Shown one piece after another: positions 33,367 through 43,297 of a stretch of 64,000 nucleotides of DNA (the stretch's first letter is position 1; each line of letters opens with the position of its first letter). The stretch spans positions 4,099,501-4,163,500 of the forward strand of contig NZ_CP127173.1 of assembly GCF_030264295.1 (NCBI RefSeq), written 5' to 3'. Both the position numbers and the translations under genes were made by a program. The notes beneath the pieces are model-generated. The model was not told the origin of the DNA and searched no databases. It saw only the letters and a program-made list of their open reading frames with translations. The stretch comes from Amycolatopsis nalaikhensis. Lineage in GTDB: Bacteria; Actinomycetota; Actinomycetes; Mycobacteriales; Pseudonocardiaceae.

Positions 33367-34628
33367 CCCGCGAGCAAGGCCGGATCAAGAAGACCTGGGA
33401 ACGCGTCCGCAGCGAGCCGAAGCTCGGCCGGAACGTGCTCACGCTGGTGGTGCTGGTGGTGCTCGGGCTGGCGGTCGGGGGCTACATCGTCAGCCGGCAG
33501 GGCGCGGGGACCACGACCTGGCCGTGGCAGGACAGGTTCATCATGAAGGCGGAGTTCGACAACGCTCCCGCCGTCAGCCCGGGCAACGGCCAGGAGGTCC
33601 GGATCGCCGGGGTGAAGGTCGGCCAGATCGACTCGGCGTCCGTCTCGGACGGCGGCAAGGCGCTGCTCACCCTCTCGATCGACCCGCAGTACAAGGTGTA
33701 CGACAACGCACGCACGGTGCTGCGCCCGAAGAGCCCGCTCAACGAGATGTACGTCGAAATCGACCCCGGCGGGCCGCCGGGGAAGGAAATCCCGCAGGAC
33801 GGGACGCTCCCGGCGAGCCACTCGCAGCGGCCGATCCAGGTCGACGAGGTGCTCGGGCACCTGGACGACAACACGCTGAACGCACTGACGTCCTTGGTCA
33901 ACGAGTCCGACGCGGCCCTGGCCCACGCACCGCAGTCGCTCGCGAGCGGCCTCTCGGCGACCGACCAGGTCGCGACCGACCTCAAGCCGGTCGTGACGGC
34001 GCTGCAGACCCGCAAGGACACACTGGCGAAGCTGGTGACCGCACTCGCCCAGATCTCCAAGTCCGTCGGCGGGAACGACGCGCGGCTGTCGTCACTGGCC
34101 AAGAGCCTGCAGGAGACGCTCGGAGCCGCCGGCGCGCAGAGTGGCCCGCTCAACGCGTCGCTTGCGCAGCTGCCCGACCTCACCCGTCAGCTCGACGAGG
34201 CGACGAGCAGCGTGGTCGGGCTGAGCGACCAGCTCGATCCGACGCTGGAAAACCTGCGCAAGGCCTCGGGTGAGCTGCCCGATTCCCTGTCGAAGCTGAC
34301 GAAGGCCGTGGACCAGGCCGGCAACACGGTGGACCAGGCGGCCCCGGTCGTGGCGAAGGCCAAGCCCGTCGTCGACGACCTGCGCCCGCTCGTCGGCGAC
34401 CTCAACGGGACGCTGCCGGACCTGCACGAGATCACCGGCCGGCTCAACCCGATCACGGCGGCCGTCCTGCCGTACCTGAACGACCTCTCGGCCTTCGTCT
34501 ACCAGACGAATTCCCTGACCAGCCTGCACGACGCCAACGGAGGGATCCTGCGCGGCCTGCTCGAATTCACGCCGAGCAGCCTGGGGATCCCCGGTGTGGG
34601 CGCCACGTCCGGCCAGACTCCCCGCTAG
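33363..34628 (+). CDS. Mce family protein, fifth of six
   Basis: A 421-aa protein with 4-nt overlap to its predecessor. Anchor at residues 25-45, Mce domain around FDNAPAVSPGNGQEVRIAGV, helical body with repeated V-x-D-L-x-P patterns, and a short tail. In mycobacterial operons the fifth Mce is often a lipoprotein; no lipobox (L-x-x-C) is present in this one. Confidence 0.86.
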   Translation: MTREQGRIKKTWERVRSEPKLGRNVLTLVVLVVLGLAVGGYIVSRQGAGTTTWPWQDRFIMKAEFDNAPAVSPGNGQEVRIAGVKVGQIDSASVSDGGKALLTLSIDPQYKVYDNARTVLRPKSPLNEMYVEIDPGGPPGKEIPQDGTLPASHSQRPIQVDEVLGHLDDNTLNALTSLVNESDAALAHAPQSLASGLSATDQVATDLKPVVTALQTRKDTLAKLVTALAQISKSVGGNDARLSSLAKSLQETLGAAGAQSGPLNASLAQLPDLTRQLDEATSSVVGLSDQLDPTLENLRKASGELPDSLSKLTKAVDQAGNTVDQAAPVVAKAKPVVDDLRPLVGDLNGTLPDLHEITGRLNPITAAVLPYLNDLSAFVYQTNSLTSLHDANGGILRGLLEFTPSSLGIPGVGATSGQTPR

Positions 34629-34637
34629 GTGGCTGCC

Positions 34638-35937
34638 ATGAGGATCTCCCATTCCGCGATGCCGGTGATCCGGCTGATCGTGCTCGTCGTGTTCGCCACC
34701 GCCTGCGCCGTGTTCTTCGGCTACCTCTGGGTGAACTCCGGCGGCAAGCTCCCCTTCAGCAGCTCCCGCTACACGCTCACGGCGACCTTCCCGCGCGTGG
34801 CGAACCTCGTGCCCGACTCCGACGTGATGATCAGCGGCGTCGCCGTCGGCAAGGTGGCCGAGATCAAGAACGACGGTGACCGCGCGCACGTCACCATGGA
34901 GGCTCGATCAGCAGTACCCGCTGCACGGTGGGGTGACGGTCCAGGTCCGGAACAAGACGCTCGTGGAGGAGACCTTCCTCCAGCTGACCGACGGCGACGG
35001 TCCGGCCCTGGACAGCGGAGCGGTCCTGCCGGAGAACGCGGGCAAGCCCGCTGTCGGCCTGAACGACGTGCTGGCCAGCATCGATCCTTCGACCAGGCAG
35101 GCGCTGGCGAGCACCGTCCGCTCGCTCGGGGCGTCCACGAAGGACAGCCAGGACAGCATCTCCCGCGCCTTGAGCGGTCTCGGTGACCTCGGCCGTGAAG
35201 GGCAGGGCGCGCTGGCCGCGCTGTCCGCGCAGAGTGAGGACCTGAAGAAGCTCAGCGGGAACGCAGCCAGCCTCCTCGCCGCACTGGACACCCGCCAGGG
35301 TCAGATCGCGCAGCTGGTGCGTGACGCCGACACCTTGACGAAGACCACCGCGGACGGCGGGCAAGACCTTCAGGCCGTCATGCGGGAGCTGCCGGGCGTC
35401 ATGGACAAGGCCAAGAGCGCGAGCGACGGCCTGAACGAGCTGTCGGGTTCGCTCGCGCCGGTTGCGAAGAACCTCAACACCGCCGCCCCGGACCTGAGCA
35501 AGGCGCTGGAACAGCTGCCGCAGACCGCCGGCGACCTGCGCGGCCTGCTGCCCTCGCTCAACGGCGTGCTCGACCACGCGCCGGACACACTGGCGCGGGT
35601 GCCGGTGGTGGCCGCCGACGCCCACCAGCTGCTGCCGACGCTGAACGTCGCGCTCGGCGACGTCAACCCGATGCTGTCCTACCTGCAGCCGTACGGGCAC
35701 GACGTCGCGGCGATGTTCACCAACATGGGCCAGGCCCTGTCGAGGGGCGACGACAACGGCACGGCCTTGCGCGTCTTCATCATCCTCAACGAGCAGAGCC
35801 TGCGCGGGAACCCGCTCAACCTCAACAACATCCCGCCCCTCGACAAGAGCAACCCGTACCCGGCACCCGGCCAGTCCTCGAACCCGGGGCCGTACCAGGG
35901 CGGCCCGTACCCGCGAGTGGAGAAGGGAACGAAGTGA
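34638..35937 (+). pseudogene. Mce family gene, sixth of six, disrupted by a one-base frameshift
   Basis: The frame from ATG 34638 encodes a normal anchor and the first half of the Mce domain (PDSDVMISGVAVGKVAEIKN, ending HVTME). At about 34901-34905 the frame shifts: the continuation LDQQYPLHGGVTVQVRNKTL lies in another frame that runs to 35937 with a complete body. One extra G in GGAGGCTC explains the shift (GAG-CTC-GAT would give E-L-D). Left as is, translation ends at 35186 with a nonsense tail. It may be a real mutation or a sequencing error; no slippery sequence for programmed shifting is evident. Confidence 0.8.
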
Positions 35938-38291
35938 TGGTGCGTCGGCCGTCGTTGCGCAAGGTGTCCCCGAGTTCCCTCCTCCGCGGAGGGGCGCGAG
36001 GGGTGCGCGCCCTCTGGCGACGGCCGACCAAGCGCGGCCTCTTCGTAGCACTGGGCGTGCTCGCGACGGCGGGCTTCGTGCTCGGCGGGCTCGCGAAGGT
36101 GCGGGTCGAGACGAGCGTGGACTCGTTCCTGCCCACCGACGACCCGGTGGTGCGCCAGTTCGAGGCGGAGTCGGGCTCCTTCGGTGGGGACCCGATCGTC
36201 GTCCTGCTGGAGTCCGGGCAGCCGCGGGCCCAGCTCGACCAGCAGCACCTGCCGACGCTGCTCAACCTCGAAGGCCGGCTGTCACGGCTCCCGGACGTCG
36301 CGGCCGCCTACGGCCCCGGGACGACCCTGAACCAGATCGCCGGGCGGACACAGGACCTTCTCGCGGAGCTGTCCGGACGCCGCGACGCCGTCCGGTCCCA
36401 AGCCCAGCAGGGCAAGACCGGCAAGGACGCGGAGAAGGCCGGCGACGCCGCGGTCGCCGCGTTCGACGCCCGGTACGGGCCGCTGCTGGTCCAAGGCATG
36501 CCGGCCGGCCTCCCGACCCTGCACAATCCGTCCTTCGTGAACACGGTCGTGTACACCGGTGCCGGCCAGCCCCGCCCGCAGTGGCGGTTCGTCGTGCCCT
36601 CCGACCGGTCGGCGGCAATCCTCGTCCGCCCGCGGGAAGGCCTGGACCAGCAGGGCACGGAACGGCTGGTGCAGGCGGTTCGTGACGCCGTCGCGACGGC
36701 CAAGCCGGACGCGCAGCGGATCACGGTGTCCGGTATCCCGGTCATCGCCGTGTCCCTGGGCGACCAGGTGCAACGCGAGATCCCGTGGATCGGGGGGACC
36801 GCCCTGCTCGCGGTGGGCGCGTGCTTCCTGTTGATTCCCTGGACCCGGAAGGTGCGCCGCAGGCTGGTGCCGGTCATGACGACCGTCGTCGCGATCGGGC
36901 TGACGCTCGCCGTTTTCGGGTGGCTCGGGCGGCCGTTGTCGCTCGGCGTCGTCGCCTTCCTCCCCGTCCTGCTCGGCGTCGGGAGCTACTACCCGACCTA
37001 CTTCGCCCAGCAGGCCAGACGCCGGGTGGTGCTGGTGGTCGCCACCGCCACCGCCGCGGCGTTCGCGATGCTGCTGCTTTCGCCGTTGCCCTTCGTCCGT
37101 GAAGTCGGTCTCGCGCTTTCGATGGGGGTGCTCATCGCTGCGCTGGTCGGCATGCTCCTCATCCGCGGCCTCTCGTTCACCGCCGAACCGGACCGGCCAC
37201 TCGATGAGATGGTCTCCTCGTCGCGCGCTGTGACGTCGCCTCGATGGGCTCGGGTCGCCGCCGGCGTCGTCGCGGGCGCGGTGGCGCTGGCCGGCTGGAT
37301 GGCGCTCCCCCGGATCGAGCTGGAAAGCAACTTCCAGAGCTTCGCCACCGGACTGGACGCGCTCACCGACGCCCAGCACGTCGAATCCGTCATCGGGTCG
37401 TCGGGCGAGGTCGCCGTCGTCCTCAACGGTCCTGACGTGCTGTCGCCCGAGGCCATGAAATGGACCAGCGAGGCGCAAGAAAGCATCGTCTCGCGACACG
37501 GTGACCAGATGCGCCCGGTGGTGTCGCCGCCGACCTTGCTGCAGTTCCTGGGCGCCTCGCCCACGGCGAGCCAGATCGCAGCCGGGGTCCGGTTGCTGCC
37601 GCCGTACCTCACGGGCGCGGTCCTCCGCAACGACCGGACGTCCGCGCTGCTGAGCTTCGGCGTGCGGATGGAAGACCTGAGCGAGCTGCAGGCCCTCCGC
37701 GACGACGTGCTGCGGCACCTGCCGCCGCCACCGCAGGGGTATCACGTGGACCTGACCGGCTTGCCGATGGTCGCGGTCCGCGGGAACGAGCTCGTGTCCG
37801 CCGACCGCCTGCTCACCAACCTGGCCGGGATCCTGGCCGCGGGCGCGGTCCTGCTGATCGCGCTGCGGCGCCGGGCCGACGCGGCGCGCGCGGTCGCGGC
37901 GGCGGCCATCGCCACCGGTGCGGGGCTGTGCTTCCTGTGGCTGGCCGGGGTGCCGCTGAGCCCCGTCACCGCCGGCTTGGGATCGCTGACCGCGGCGGTC
38001 GGGTGCGAGTTCACGGTCCTGCTTTCGGAAGCCGCCCGCCGACGCAGCCGGGGACTTCGGCTGTCGATCCTGCTCGCCGCGTCCACCTCCACCGTGGGGT
38101 ACGCGGTCCTGGTGCTGTCCAAGCTGGCCGCCGTACGCGAGTTCGGCGTCCTGCTGGCCGGCTCGGTCGTGCTGGCCTTGCTGTCCGCGGGCTGTGTGGT
38201 GTGGCTCTGGCCACCGCGTGACCGCGTTACCCGGGTGGCGACACCCGTTCCCGAACCTGTCGGACGAGTCGTGGTGGAGGTGGGTCGATGA
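35937..38291 (+). CDS. MMPL/RND-superfamily membrane transporter of the mce operon
   Basis: A 784-aa protein of the RND/MMPL type. There is one membrane segment near residue 40, a large extracytoplasmic domain (VETSVDSFLPTDDPVVRQFE), a block of membrane segments near residues 285-420, then the pattern repeats (second domain about 450-610, membrane segments 620-770). ATG 35937 overlaps the stop of the sixth mce gene. RND proteins next to mce genes may assist lipid transfer. It is shorter than mycobacterial MmpL proteins and closer to the hopanoid/HpnN-like group. Confidence 0.8.
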   Translation: MVRRPSLRKVSPSSLLRGGARGVRALWRRPTKRGLFVALGVLATAGFVLGGLAKVRVETSVDSFLPTDDPVVRQFEAESGSFGGDPIVVLLESGQPRAQLDQQHLPTLLNLEGRLSRLPDVAAAYGPGTTLNQIAGRTQDLLAELSGRRDAVRSQAQQGKTGKDAEKAGDAAVAAFDARYGPLLVQGMPAGLPTLHNPSFVNTVVYTGAGQPRPQWRFVVPSDRSAAILVRPREGLDQQGTERLVQAVRDAVATAKPDAQRITVSGIPVIAVSLGDQVQREIPWIGGTALLAVGACFLLIPWTRKVRRRLVPVMTTVVAIGLTLAVFGWLGRPLSLGVVAFLPVLLGVGSYYPTYFAQQARRRVVLVVATATAAAFAMLLLSPLPFVREVGLALSMGVLIAALVGMLLIRGLSFTAEPDRPLDEMVSSSRAVTSPRWARVAAGVVAGAVALAGWMALPRIELESNFQSFATGLDALTDAQHVESVIGSSGEVAVVLNGPDVLSPEAMKWTSEAQESIVSRHGDQMRPVVSPPTLLQFLGASPTASQIAAGVRLLPPYLTGAVLRNDRTSALLSFGVRMEDLSELQALRDDVLRHLPPPPQGYHVDLTGLPMVAVRGNELVSADRLLTNLAGILAAGAVLLIALRRRADAARAVAAAAIATGAGLCFLWLAGVPLSPVTAGLGSLTAAVGCEFTVLLSEAARRRSRGLRLSILLAASTSTVGYAVLVLSKLAAVREFGVLLAGSVVLALLSAGCVVWLWPPRDRVTRVATPVPEPVGRVVVEVGR

Positions 38292-39640
38292 GCCTGCGAG
38301 TTGAACGCGAGAAGAAGACTGACGACGAGGAGGCGACCGTGAAGACCTCGAGCCCCAGCACGATCGAAGACGAGGAAGCCGACGTCGCCGACCTCCCGGA
38401 CGGCCGCGACGAGGCGGAAGAACCGGCTGAAAGCAACACCGCAGACGACTCGTCCGAATCGGACGACGGCGACGACGAGCCGAAGGAGGACGCCGAAGCC
38501 GGGCCGGAGAAACCGAAGACCGGTCTGAAGGACGTCATCCGGGCCAAACTGCCGAAAACCCGCAAGGTGCGCGTCATCCTGCTCGTGGTCCTGCTGCTCC
38601 TGGTCGGTGGCGGGGTAGGCGGCTACGTCTGGTACGACTCCCAGCGGCTGCCGGACGACGCGGCCTTCCGCGTCGCGGGCCGAACCGTCACCGCCGACCA
38701 GCTCAGCGGTGTCCTCGAGACCTGGCGGGCCATGTACGGGGTCCAGCCACCGCAGGACGAAGCGACCCTCGGCAAGTTCCGCAAGGACTCCGCCAAGGCG
38801 TACGCGGTGAGCTTGATCCTGCAGAAAGCCGCGCAGGACCGCGGGATCGTGATCGGTGACAAGGTGGCGCAGGACGCCCTGGCCAGGTTGATCTCGCAGC
38901 AGCTCGGCGAGGGGACGGAAGCCCACGACAAGTTCGTCCAGCAGCTGGGCAACGTCGGCACGTCCGAACCGGCCGTGATCGGGGAAATCAAGCAGCAGCT
39001 GGCTCTCTCTCAGCTGTTCGACGCGGTCACCAAGGGATCCGGCGACGTCGGCGAGCAGGAGGTGAAGGACGCCTTCGCGACGCGAAAGGACCAGCTGGGC
39101 ACCCCGGAGCAGCGCAAGATCGGCAACATCGTGGTCCGGACGAGGGAAGAGGCCGACCAGGTCATCGCCGACCTGTCGCACGGAGCCAAGTTCGAAACCG
39201 TGGCCCAGCAGCGCAGCATCGACACCGCGACGCGCGACAAGGGCGGCGACCTCGGCGCGCTTTCCCGTAGCCAGCTGCAGGACGACTACGGGAAAGCGGC
39301 TTTCGGCGCAGCGGCGGGGACGGTCTTCGGTCCGGTGCAGAACCAGTTCGGCTGGAACGTCGGGCGGGTCGATGAAGTGACGGCTCCGGTGCCGGCGACC
39401 TTCGAAAAGGTGCACGACAGCCTCAAACAGCAGCTGCAGATGGAAAAGCTGCTCGCAGTGTGGCGTTCCTGGCTGGGAGACCAGATCAAGGGCGCCGGCG
39501 TGGAGTACGCGGACGAGTACCGGCCGGACAATCCCGACGCCGCACCGGACGTAAAGCCGGGCGAGAGCCCGGTGACCGGTCAGCAGGGCGCGGCGAACCC
39601 GGGCCGGCCTTCCCAAGGGAAGCCGGTTCCTTCGCGATGA
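38288..39640 (+). CDS. Membrane-anchored SurA/PpiC-type peptidyl-prolyl isomerase
   Basis: A 450-aa protein. A very acidic cytoplasmic region (residues 1-85, Asp/Glu-rich), one membrane segment (VRVILLVVLLLLVGGGVGGY, about 96-116), a SurA-N-like helical chaperone region (about 125-260) and a parvulin domain (about 265-380: KIGNIVVRTREEADQVIADL, GGDLGALSRSQL) are followed by a Pro-rich tail. It would fold or assemble secreted Mce proteins outside the membrane. The coding overlap with the MMPL gene ties it to the operon. A parvulin in an mce operon is uncommon in my knowledge. Confidence 0.82.
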   Translation: MSLRVEREKKTDDEEATVKTSSPSTIEDEEADVADLPDGRDEAEEPAESNTADDSSESDDGDDEPKEDAEAGPEKPKTGLKDVIRAKLPKTRKVRVILLVVLLLLVGGGVGGYVWYDSQRLPDDAAFRVAGRTVTADQLSGVLETWRAMYGVQPPQDEATLGKFRKDSAKAYAVSLILQKAAQDRGIVIGDKVAQDALARLISQQLGEGTEAHDKFVQQLGNVGTSEPAVIGEIKQQLALSQLFDAVTKGSGDVGEQEVKDAFATRKDQLGTPEQRKIGNIVVRTREEADQVIADLSHGAKFETVAQQRSIDTATRDKGGDLGALSRSQLQDDYGKAAFGAAAGTVFGPVQNQFGWNVGRVDEVTAPVPATFEKVHDSLKQQLQMEKLLAVWRSWLGDQIKGAGVEYADEYRPDNPDAAPDVKPGESPVTGQQGAANPGRPSQGKPVPSR

Positions 39641-39903
39641 GCACGGCCGTCCCGTTCGTCGTCTTGGCGGTTCTGCTTGTCCTTTTGGGACGGTGGGGCA
39701 GCAGGCGCTCACTGGATCTCGTTCCGGCGAACTTGCCGATGGCCGAGCGCGAGCGGCGCGCGAAAGTCGTCCGCCGAGGCGCCGTCAGCGCCTACGTAGT
39801 CGCGGCCGTCTTCGTCGTGGTGTCGGCTGCCGCGCTCTTCTGGCCGGCGGGCGCCGAGCCTTGTCAGCCCGGGCTCGGCGCCTGCTTACCAAGCAAGCCG
39901 TAG
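39637..39903 (+). CDS. Small two-helix membrane protein at the end of the mce operon
   Basis: An 88-aa protein with two hydrophobic segments (residues 4-20 and 50-68) separated by a basic stretch (AERERRAKVVRRG). The ATG overlaps the isomerase stop. The C-terminus has two Cys (GAEPCQPGLGACLPSKP). Its last 40 bp overlap the end of the convergent response-regulator gene. Function unknown. Confidence 0.55.
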   Translation: MSTAVPFVVLAVLLVLLGRWGSRRSLDLVPANLPMAERERRAKVVRRGAVSAYVVAAVFVVVSAAALFWPAGAEPCQPGLGACLPSKP

Positions 39904-40532
39904 TGACCGGCCATGCCGGCGGCGACGATCCGGTTCGGAGCCCCCAGCTTGTTCAGGAGCGAGGCGACCAGGCGCTTCGCGGTCCGCTCGGAAACCAGCA
40001 TGCGTTCGGCGATTTCTGTGGTCTCCAAGCCGCGGGACAGCAGTACCCACAGGCGAATCTCGTCCACCGCCAGCTGACCGAAGATCTCCTCCGGCGGGTG
40101 CCGCACCGCGTCGAGCAACGCGGTGAACAAGGTGTCCTCGACCACTCGGAAGCCGGCGGCCACGGACAGCAGGGGAGCGACCAGCACATCCGGATCAGCC
40201 GACTTCGGCAGGAATCCGTCGGCGCCGGCCCGTAGAGCTTCTTCGGCGAGCTTCAGGTCCGACGTGCCTGACAGCGCGACGACTTTCGTATCGGGATGGC
40301 GGGACTTGATATGGCGGATCGCCGGAATCCCGTTGACGGGCGGCATGGCGAGATCGACCATCGCGATGTCGGCGCCGCACGAGCCGACGAGCGAGGCCGC
40401 TTCCTCCGCGCGGTTCGTCGTACCACCGATCTCGAACCGGTCGCCGGCTTTCGCCTTGAGCAGCAGAGCTAGGCCCTGGGTGAACAGGTCGTGGTCATCG
40501 ACGAGCACCAGGACGAGTTTGCGGTCTTGCAT
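39864..40532 (-). CDS. NarL/LuxR-type response regulator
   Basis: A 222-aa two-domain protein: receiver domain with acidic pocket Asp12/Asp13 and phospho-acceptor Asp60 (AMVDLAMPP), and a C-terminal LuxR helix-turn-helix (LETTEIAERMLVSERTAKRL). It is divergent from a histidine kinase starting 81 bp away, with which it should form a two-component pair. Its position between the mce operon and the alcohol dehydrogenase cluster suggests control of one or both. The signal is unknown. Confidence 0.88.
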   Translation of the reverse strand: MQDRKLVLVLVDDHDLFTQGLALLLKAKAGDRFEIGGTTNRAEEAASLVGSCGADIAMVDLAMPPVNGIPAIRHIKSRHPDTKVVALSGTSDLKLAEEALRAGADGFLPKSADPDVLVAPLLSVAAGFRVVEDTLFTALLDAVRHPPEEIFGQLAVDEIRLWVLLSRGLETTEIAERMLVSERTAKRLVASLLNKLGAPNRIVAAGMAGHYGLLGKQAPSPG

Positions 40533-40613
40533 GGCTCTCCTCGTCGGAAGATGACAAAATCACTACACGAGCCCACCAGCAGAGGCGCTGGCGGCAGCGT
40601 CGTGGAGGCATCG

Positions 40614-41948
40614 ATGTCGACCGTACCGTGGTGGCGTTCCGTGCGGTCAAGCACGATCCTCCAGACGGATACGTTCCGGGAGACCGACATCCGGATCGTG
40701 GAACGGGTGCCCGCCAGTGTCCGGGTCGGCGTCGTGGTGTCCGTCGGGCTGCTCCTCGCGCTCGGGCCGGACTCCGTGCGGCACCACCTCGCGATCGGGT
40801 TGGTGTGGCTGGCTGTCGGCAGCATCTACGCGTTCATCGTTTTTTGGGATCCCACGATCGAGTTACGCAGCATCCGGTCCGCTTCGGTGGTGACCGGTCT
40901 GGACTCGGTCCTGTCGCTGGCCATCATCGCGTGCACCGGAGGTGCGAGCAGCGTCGCGGTGTCGCTGCTGTTCCTGGTCATCGCGGCCGCGGCGATGCGA
41001 CTGTCCTTCGTGGCCACTGTGGCCGTGTCGATGGCCCTCGGGGGCGCCTATTTCCTGGTCGCGGTGCTGATGGACGCCGGTCAGACGTCGTCGGCGATCC
41101 GCATGCAGTCCGGGTTGTGGTGGCCGGTCTACCTGGTGTTCACCGCAGCCCTGACGGGCGGCTTCGCGCTGTTGACCGAACGGGCGACACGTGCGCACAG
41201 CGACGCCCGGGCACAGGCGATCGCGGAACGGGCGGCGGCGGAAGAGGAACGGGACCTGCGTGCCCGCCTCCTGAAGTCTTACGAGACCCAGGAAACCGGC
41301 TTGCACGTCATCCTGCACGAGTTCCGCACTCCCATCGCCTCTCTCAAGGCGCTGACCGACAACCTGGTCGAGCGAACCGGTACGGCGGCGGCCGAAGACG
41401 ACGACAGCTGGACCAGCCTGCGGCTGCTGGCGGCCCACGCGGGCCACCTTTCGTCGATGATGGACGCGCTCGGCGACGTCGCCGCGAGCCGGCGGCCCAC
41501 CTTCAGCACCGGGCGTCGCAGGGTCGTCGACATCGAGGAGTTCTTGTACGCGGCCGGAGACGCCGCCGGCCTGGCGGACTCCGAGCTGCAGATCACCGTC
41601 ACGCCGCCGGGTGCACAGTCCCGCCTGGACGCACAACTGCTGCGACGCGTCATCACCAACCTCGTGGAAAACGCCGGACGGCACAGCCGGGGCACACCCG
41701 TCGAGGTCGTCGCGCGGCTGGGACGAGGACGGCTCCGGGTCATGATCCTCGACCGGGGGCCGGGTTTCCCGGCCGAACTCGCGCCCATCGTCACCGAGCG
41801 GTTCGTTTCCGTCGGCGAACGCCGTGGCACCGCGGGGCTCGGACTGTGGATCGCCGACCAGATCGTCCAGTCGCTCGACGGCCGGATCCGGTTCCGGCCG
41901 CGTTCGGGTGGCGGCTTGGTCGCCTGCCTCGAAGTGCCGGTCGACTGA
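40614..41948 (+). CDS. Membrane sensor histidine kinase
   Basis: A 444-aa kinase with five to six membrane segments (about residues 35-185) and no large extracytoplasmic domain, a short coiled linker, the phospho-acceptor His235 in LHEFRTPIASL, N-box NLVENAGRHS, and ATP-lid motifs DRGPGFP and GTAGLGLWIADQI. ATG 40614 with GGAGG upstream is preferred over an earlier start that would overlap the divergent regulator gene. An intramembrane sensor like this often reads membrane or lipid state, fitting the lipid-import context. Confidence 0.85.
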   Translation: MSTVPWWRSVRSSTILQTDTFRETDIRIVERVPASVRVGVVVSVGLLLALGPDSVRHHLAIGLVWLAVGSIYAFIVFWDPTIELRSIRSASVVTGLDSVLSLAIIACTGGASSVAVSLLFLVIAAAAMRLSFVATVAVSMALGGAYFLVAVLMDAGQTSSAIRMQSGLWWPVYLVFTAALTGGFALLTERATRAHSDARAQAIAERAAAEEERDLRARLLKSYETQETGLHVILHEFRTPIASLKALTDNLVERTGTAAAEDDDSWTSLRLLAAHAGHLSSMMDALGDVAASRRPTFSTGRRRVVDIEEFLYAAGDAAGLADSELQITVTPPGAQSRLDAQLLRRVITNLVENAGRHSRGTPVEVVARLGRGRLRVMILDRGPGFPAELAPIVTERFVSVGERRGTAGLGLWIADQIVQSLDGRIRFRPRSGGGLVACLEVPVD

Positions 41949-42139
41949 GCACGTCTCGCCGTTCCGGCCGGGTACTTCTCATTTTCTGACGTCTTTTCGC
42001 GTCCCTTTCCGTGTGCGTGGCCCGCGCGGGTCGGCGGGGTTGGCACGCGCGGGCCACCGATGGCTCGCGCGATCGGTGTGCGTCGCGCCGGATCTTGTGA
42101 TGATGATCCGAGTCCTTCACCTATGAGGAGTTGACGTCA

Positions 42140-43246
42140 ATGAAGACGAAGGCTGCGGTCCTTTGGGGACAGCACGAAAAGTGGCAGGTCGAGGAAATAG
42201 ACCTGGATCCACCGAAGGCCGGCGAGGTCTTGGTCAAGCTGACCGCCAGCGGGCTGTGCCACTCCGACGAGCACCTCGTCACCGGAGACCTGCCGTTCCC
42301 CTACCCCCTGGTCGGCGGCCACGAAGGCGCCGGTGTGGTCGAGACCGTCGGCCCCGGCGTCACGGACATCGCCGAGGGCGACCACGTGGTGATGACCTTC
42401 CTGCCCGCCTGCGGCCGGTGCTCGTACTGCGCGCGGGGTCTGGGCAACCTCTGTGACGCCGGCGCCGCCGTGATGCTCGGCCCGCAGCTGGACAACACCT
42501 ACCGCTTCCACGCCCGCGGCGAAGACGTCGGCCAGATGTGCCTGCTCGGCACGTTCTCCGAATACACCGTCGTGCCGGCGGCGTCGGTCGTGAAGATCGA
42601 CGACGGCATTCCGCTGGACAAGGCCGCGCTCGTCGGTTGCGGCGTGACGACCGGTTTCGGCAGCGCGGTCCGATCCGGCGAAGTGCGGGCCGGTGACGCG
42701 GTGGTCGTCGTCGGCGTCGGCGGGATCGGCGTCAACGCGATCCAGGGCGCCCGGATCGCCGGCGCCCGGCTCATCGTCGCGATCGACCCCGTCGAGTTCA
42801 AGCGCACGAAGGCTCTCGAGTTCGGGGCCACCCACACGGCCGCGTCGATGGACGAGGCGTGGAACACCGTCAGCGAGCTGACCCGCGGCCAGCTGGCCGA
42901 CGTGTGCGTGATCACCACGGACGTCGCCGAGGGCGCGCACATCACGCCCGCCCTCTCGCTCGTGGGGAAGCGCGGCCGGGTCGTCGTCACGGCCATCGGC
43001 CACCCCGAGGAAACGTCGATCACGACCAGTCTCATCGAGTTGACGCTGTACGAAAAGCAGCTCCGTGGTTCGTTGTTCGGTTCGTCCAACGGCCAGCACG
43101 ACGTGCCGCGGCTGCTCGAGCTCTACAACGCCGGGCTGCTGAAGCTCGATGAGCTCATCACCACCGAGTATTCCCTGGAGGACGTCAACCAGGGCTACGA
43201 GGACATGCGCAACGGCAAGAACATCCGCGGCCTCATCCGGTACTAA
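42140..43246 (+). CDS. NDMA-dependent alcohol dehydrogenase, mycofactocin-associated nicotinoprotein
   Basis: A 368-aa zinc-type medium-chain dehydrogenase. The catalytic zinc site uses Cys40 (GLCHSDEH), His61 and Glu62 (GGHEGAG); the structural zinc site is Cys91, 94, 97 and 105 in ACGRCSYCARGLGNLC. The NAD motif is VVGVGGIGVNAIQGA. The sequence matches the NDMA-dependent group that holds NAD tightly and passes electrons to mycofactocin rather than to free NAD. ATG 42140 has GAGGAG 9 nt upstream. It starts the oxidation cluster that ends in the mft genes, where it would oxidise an alcohol to the aldehyde. Confidence 0.87.
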   Translation: MKTKAAVLWGQHEKWQVEEIDLDPPKAGEVLVKLTASGLCHSDEHLVTGDLPFPYPLVGGHEGAGVVETVGPGVTDIAEGDHVVMTFLPACGRCSYCARGLGNLCDAGAAVMLGPQLDNTYRFHARGEDVGQMCLLGTFSEYTVVPAASVVKIDDGIPLDKAALVGCGVTTGFGSAVRSGEVRAGDAVVVVGVGGIGVNAIQGARIAGARLIVAIDPVEFKRTKALEFGATHTAASMDEAWNTVSELTRGQLADVCVITTDVAEGAHITPALSLVGKRGRVVVTAIGHPEETSITTSLIELTLYEKQLRGSLFGSSNGQHDVPRLLELYNAGLLKLDELITTEYSLEDVNQGYEDMRNGKNIRGLIRY

Positions 43247-43297
43247 CCCACTTCGGTCGCCCGCAACGGCTCAAATTCGTGATGTGAGGACAGTTTC

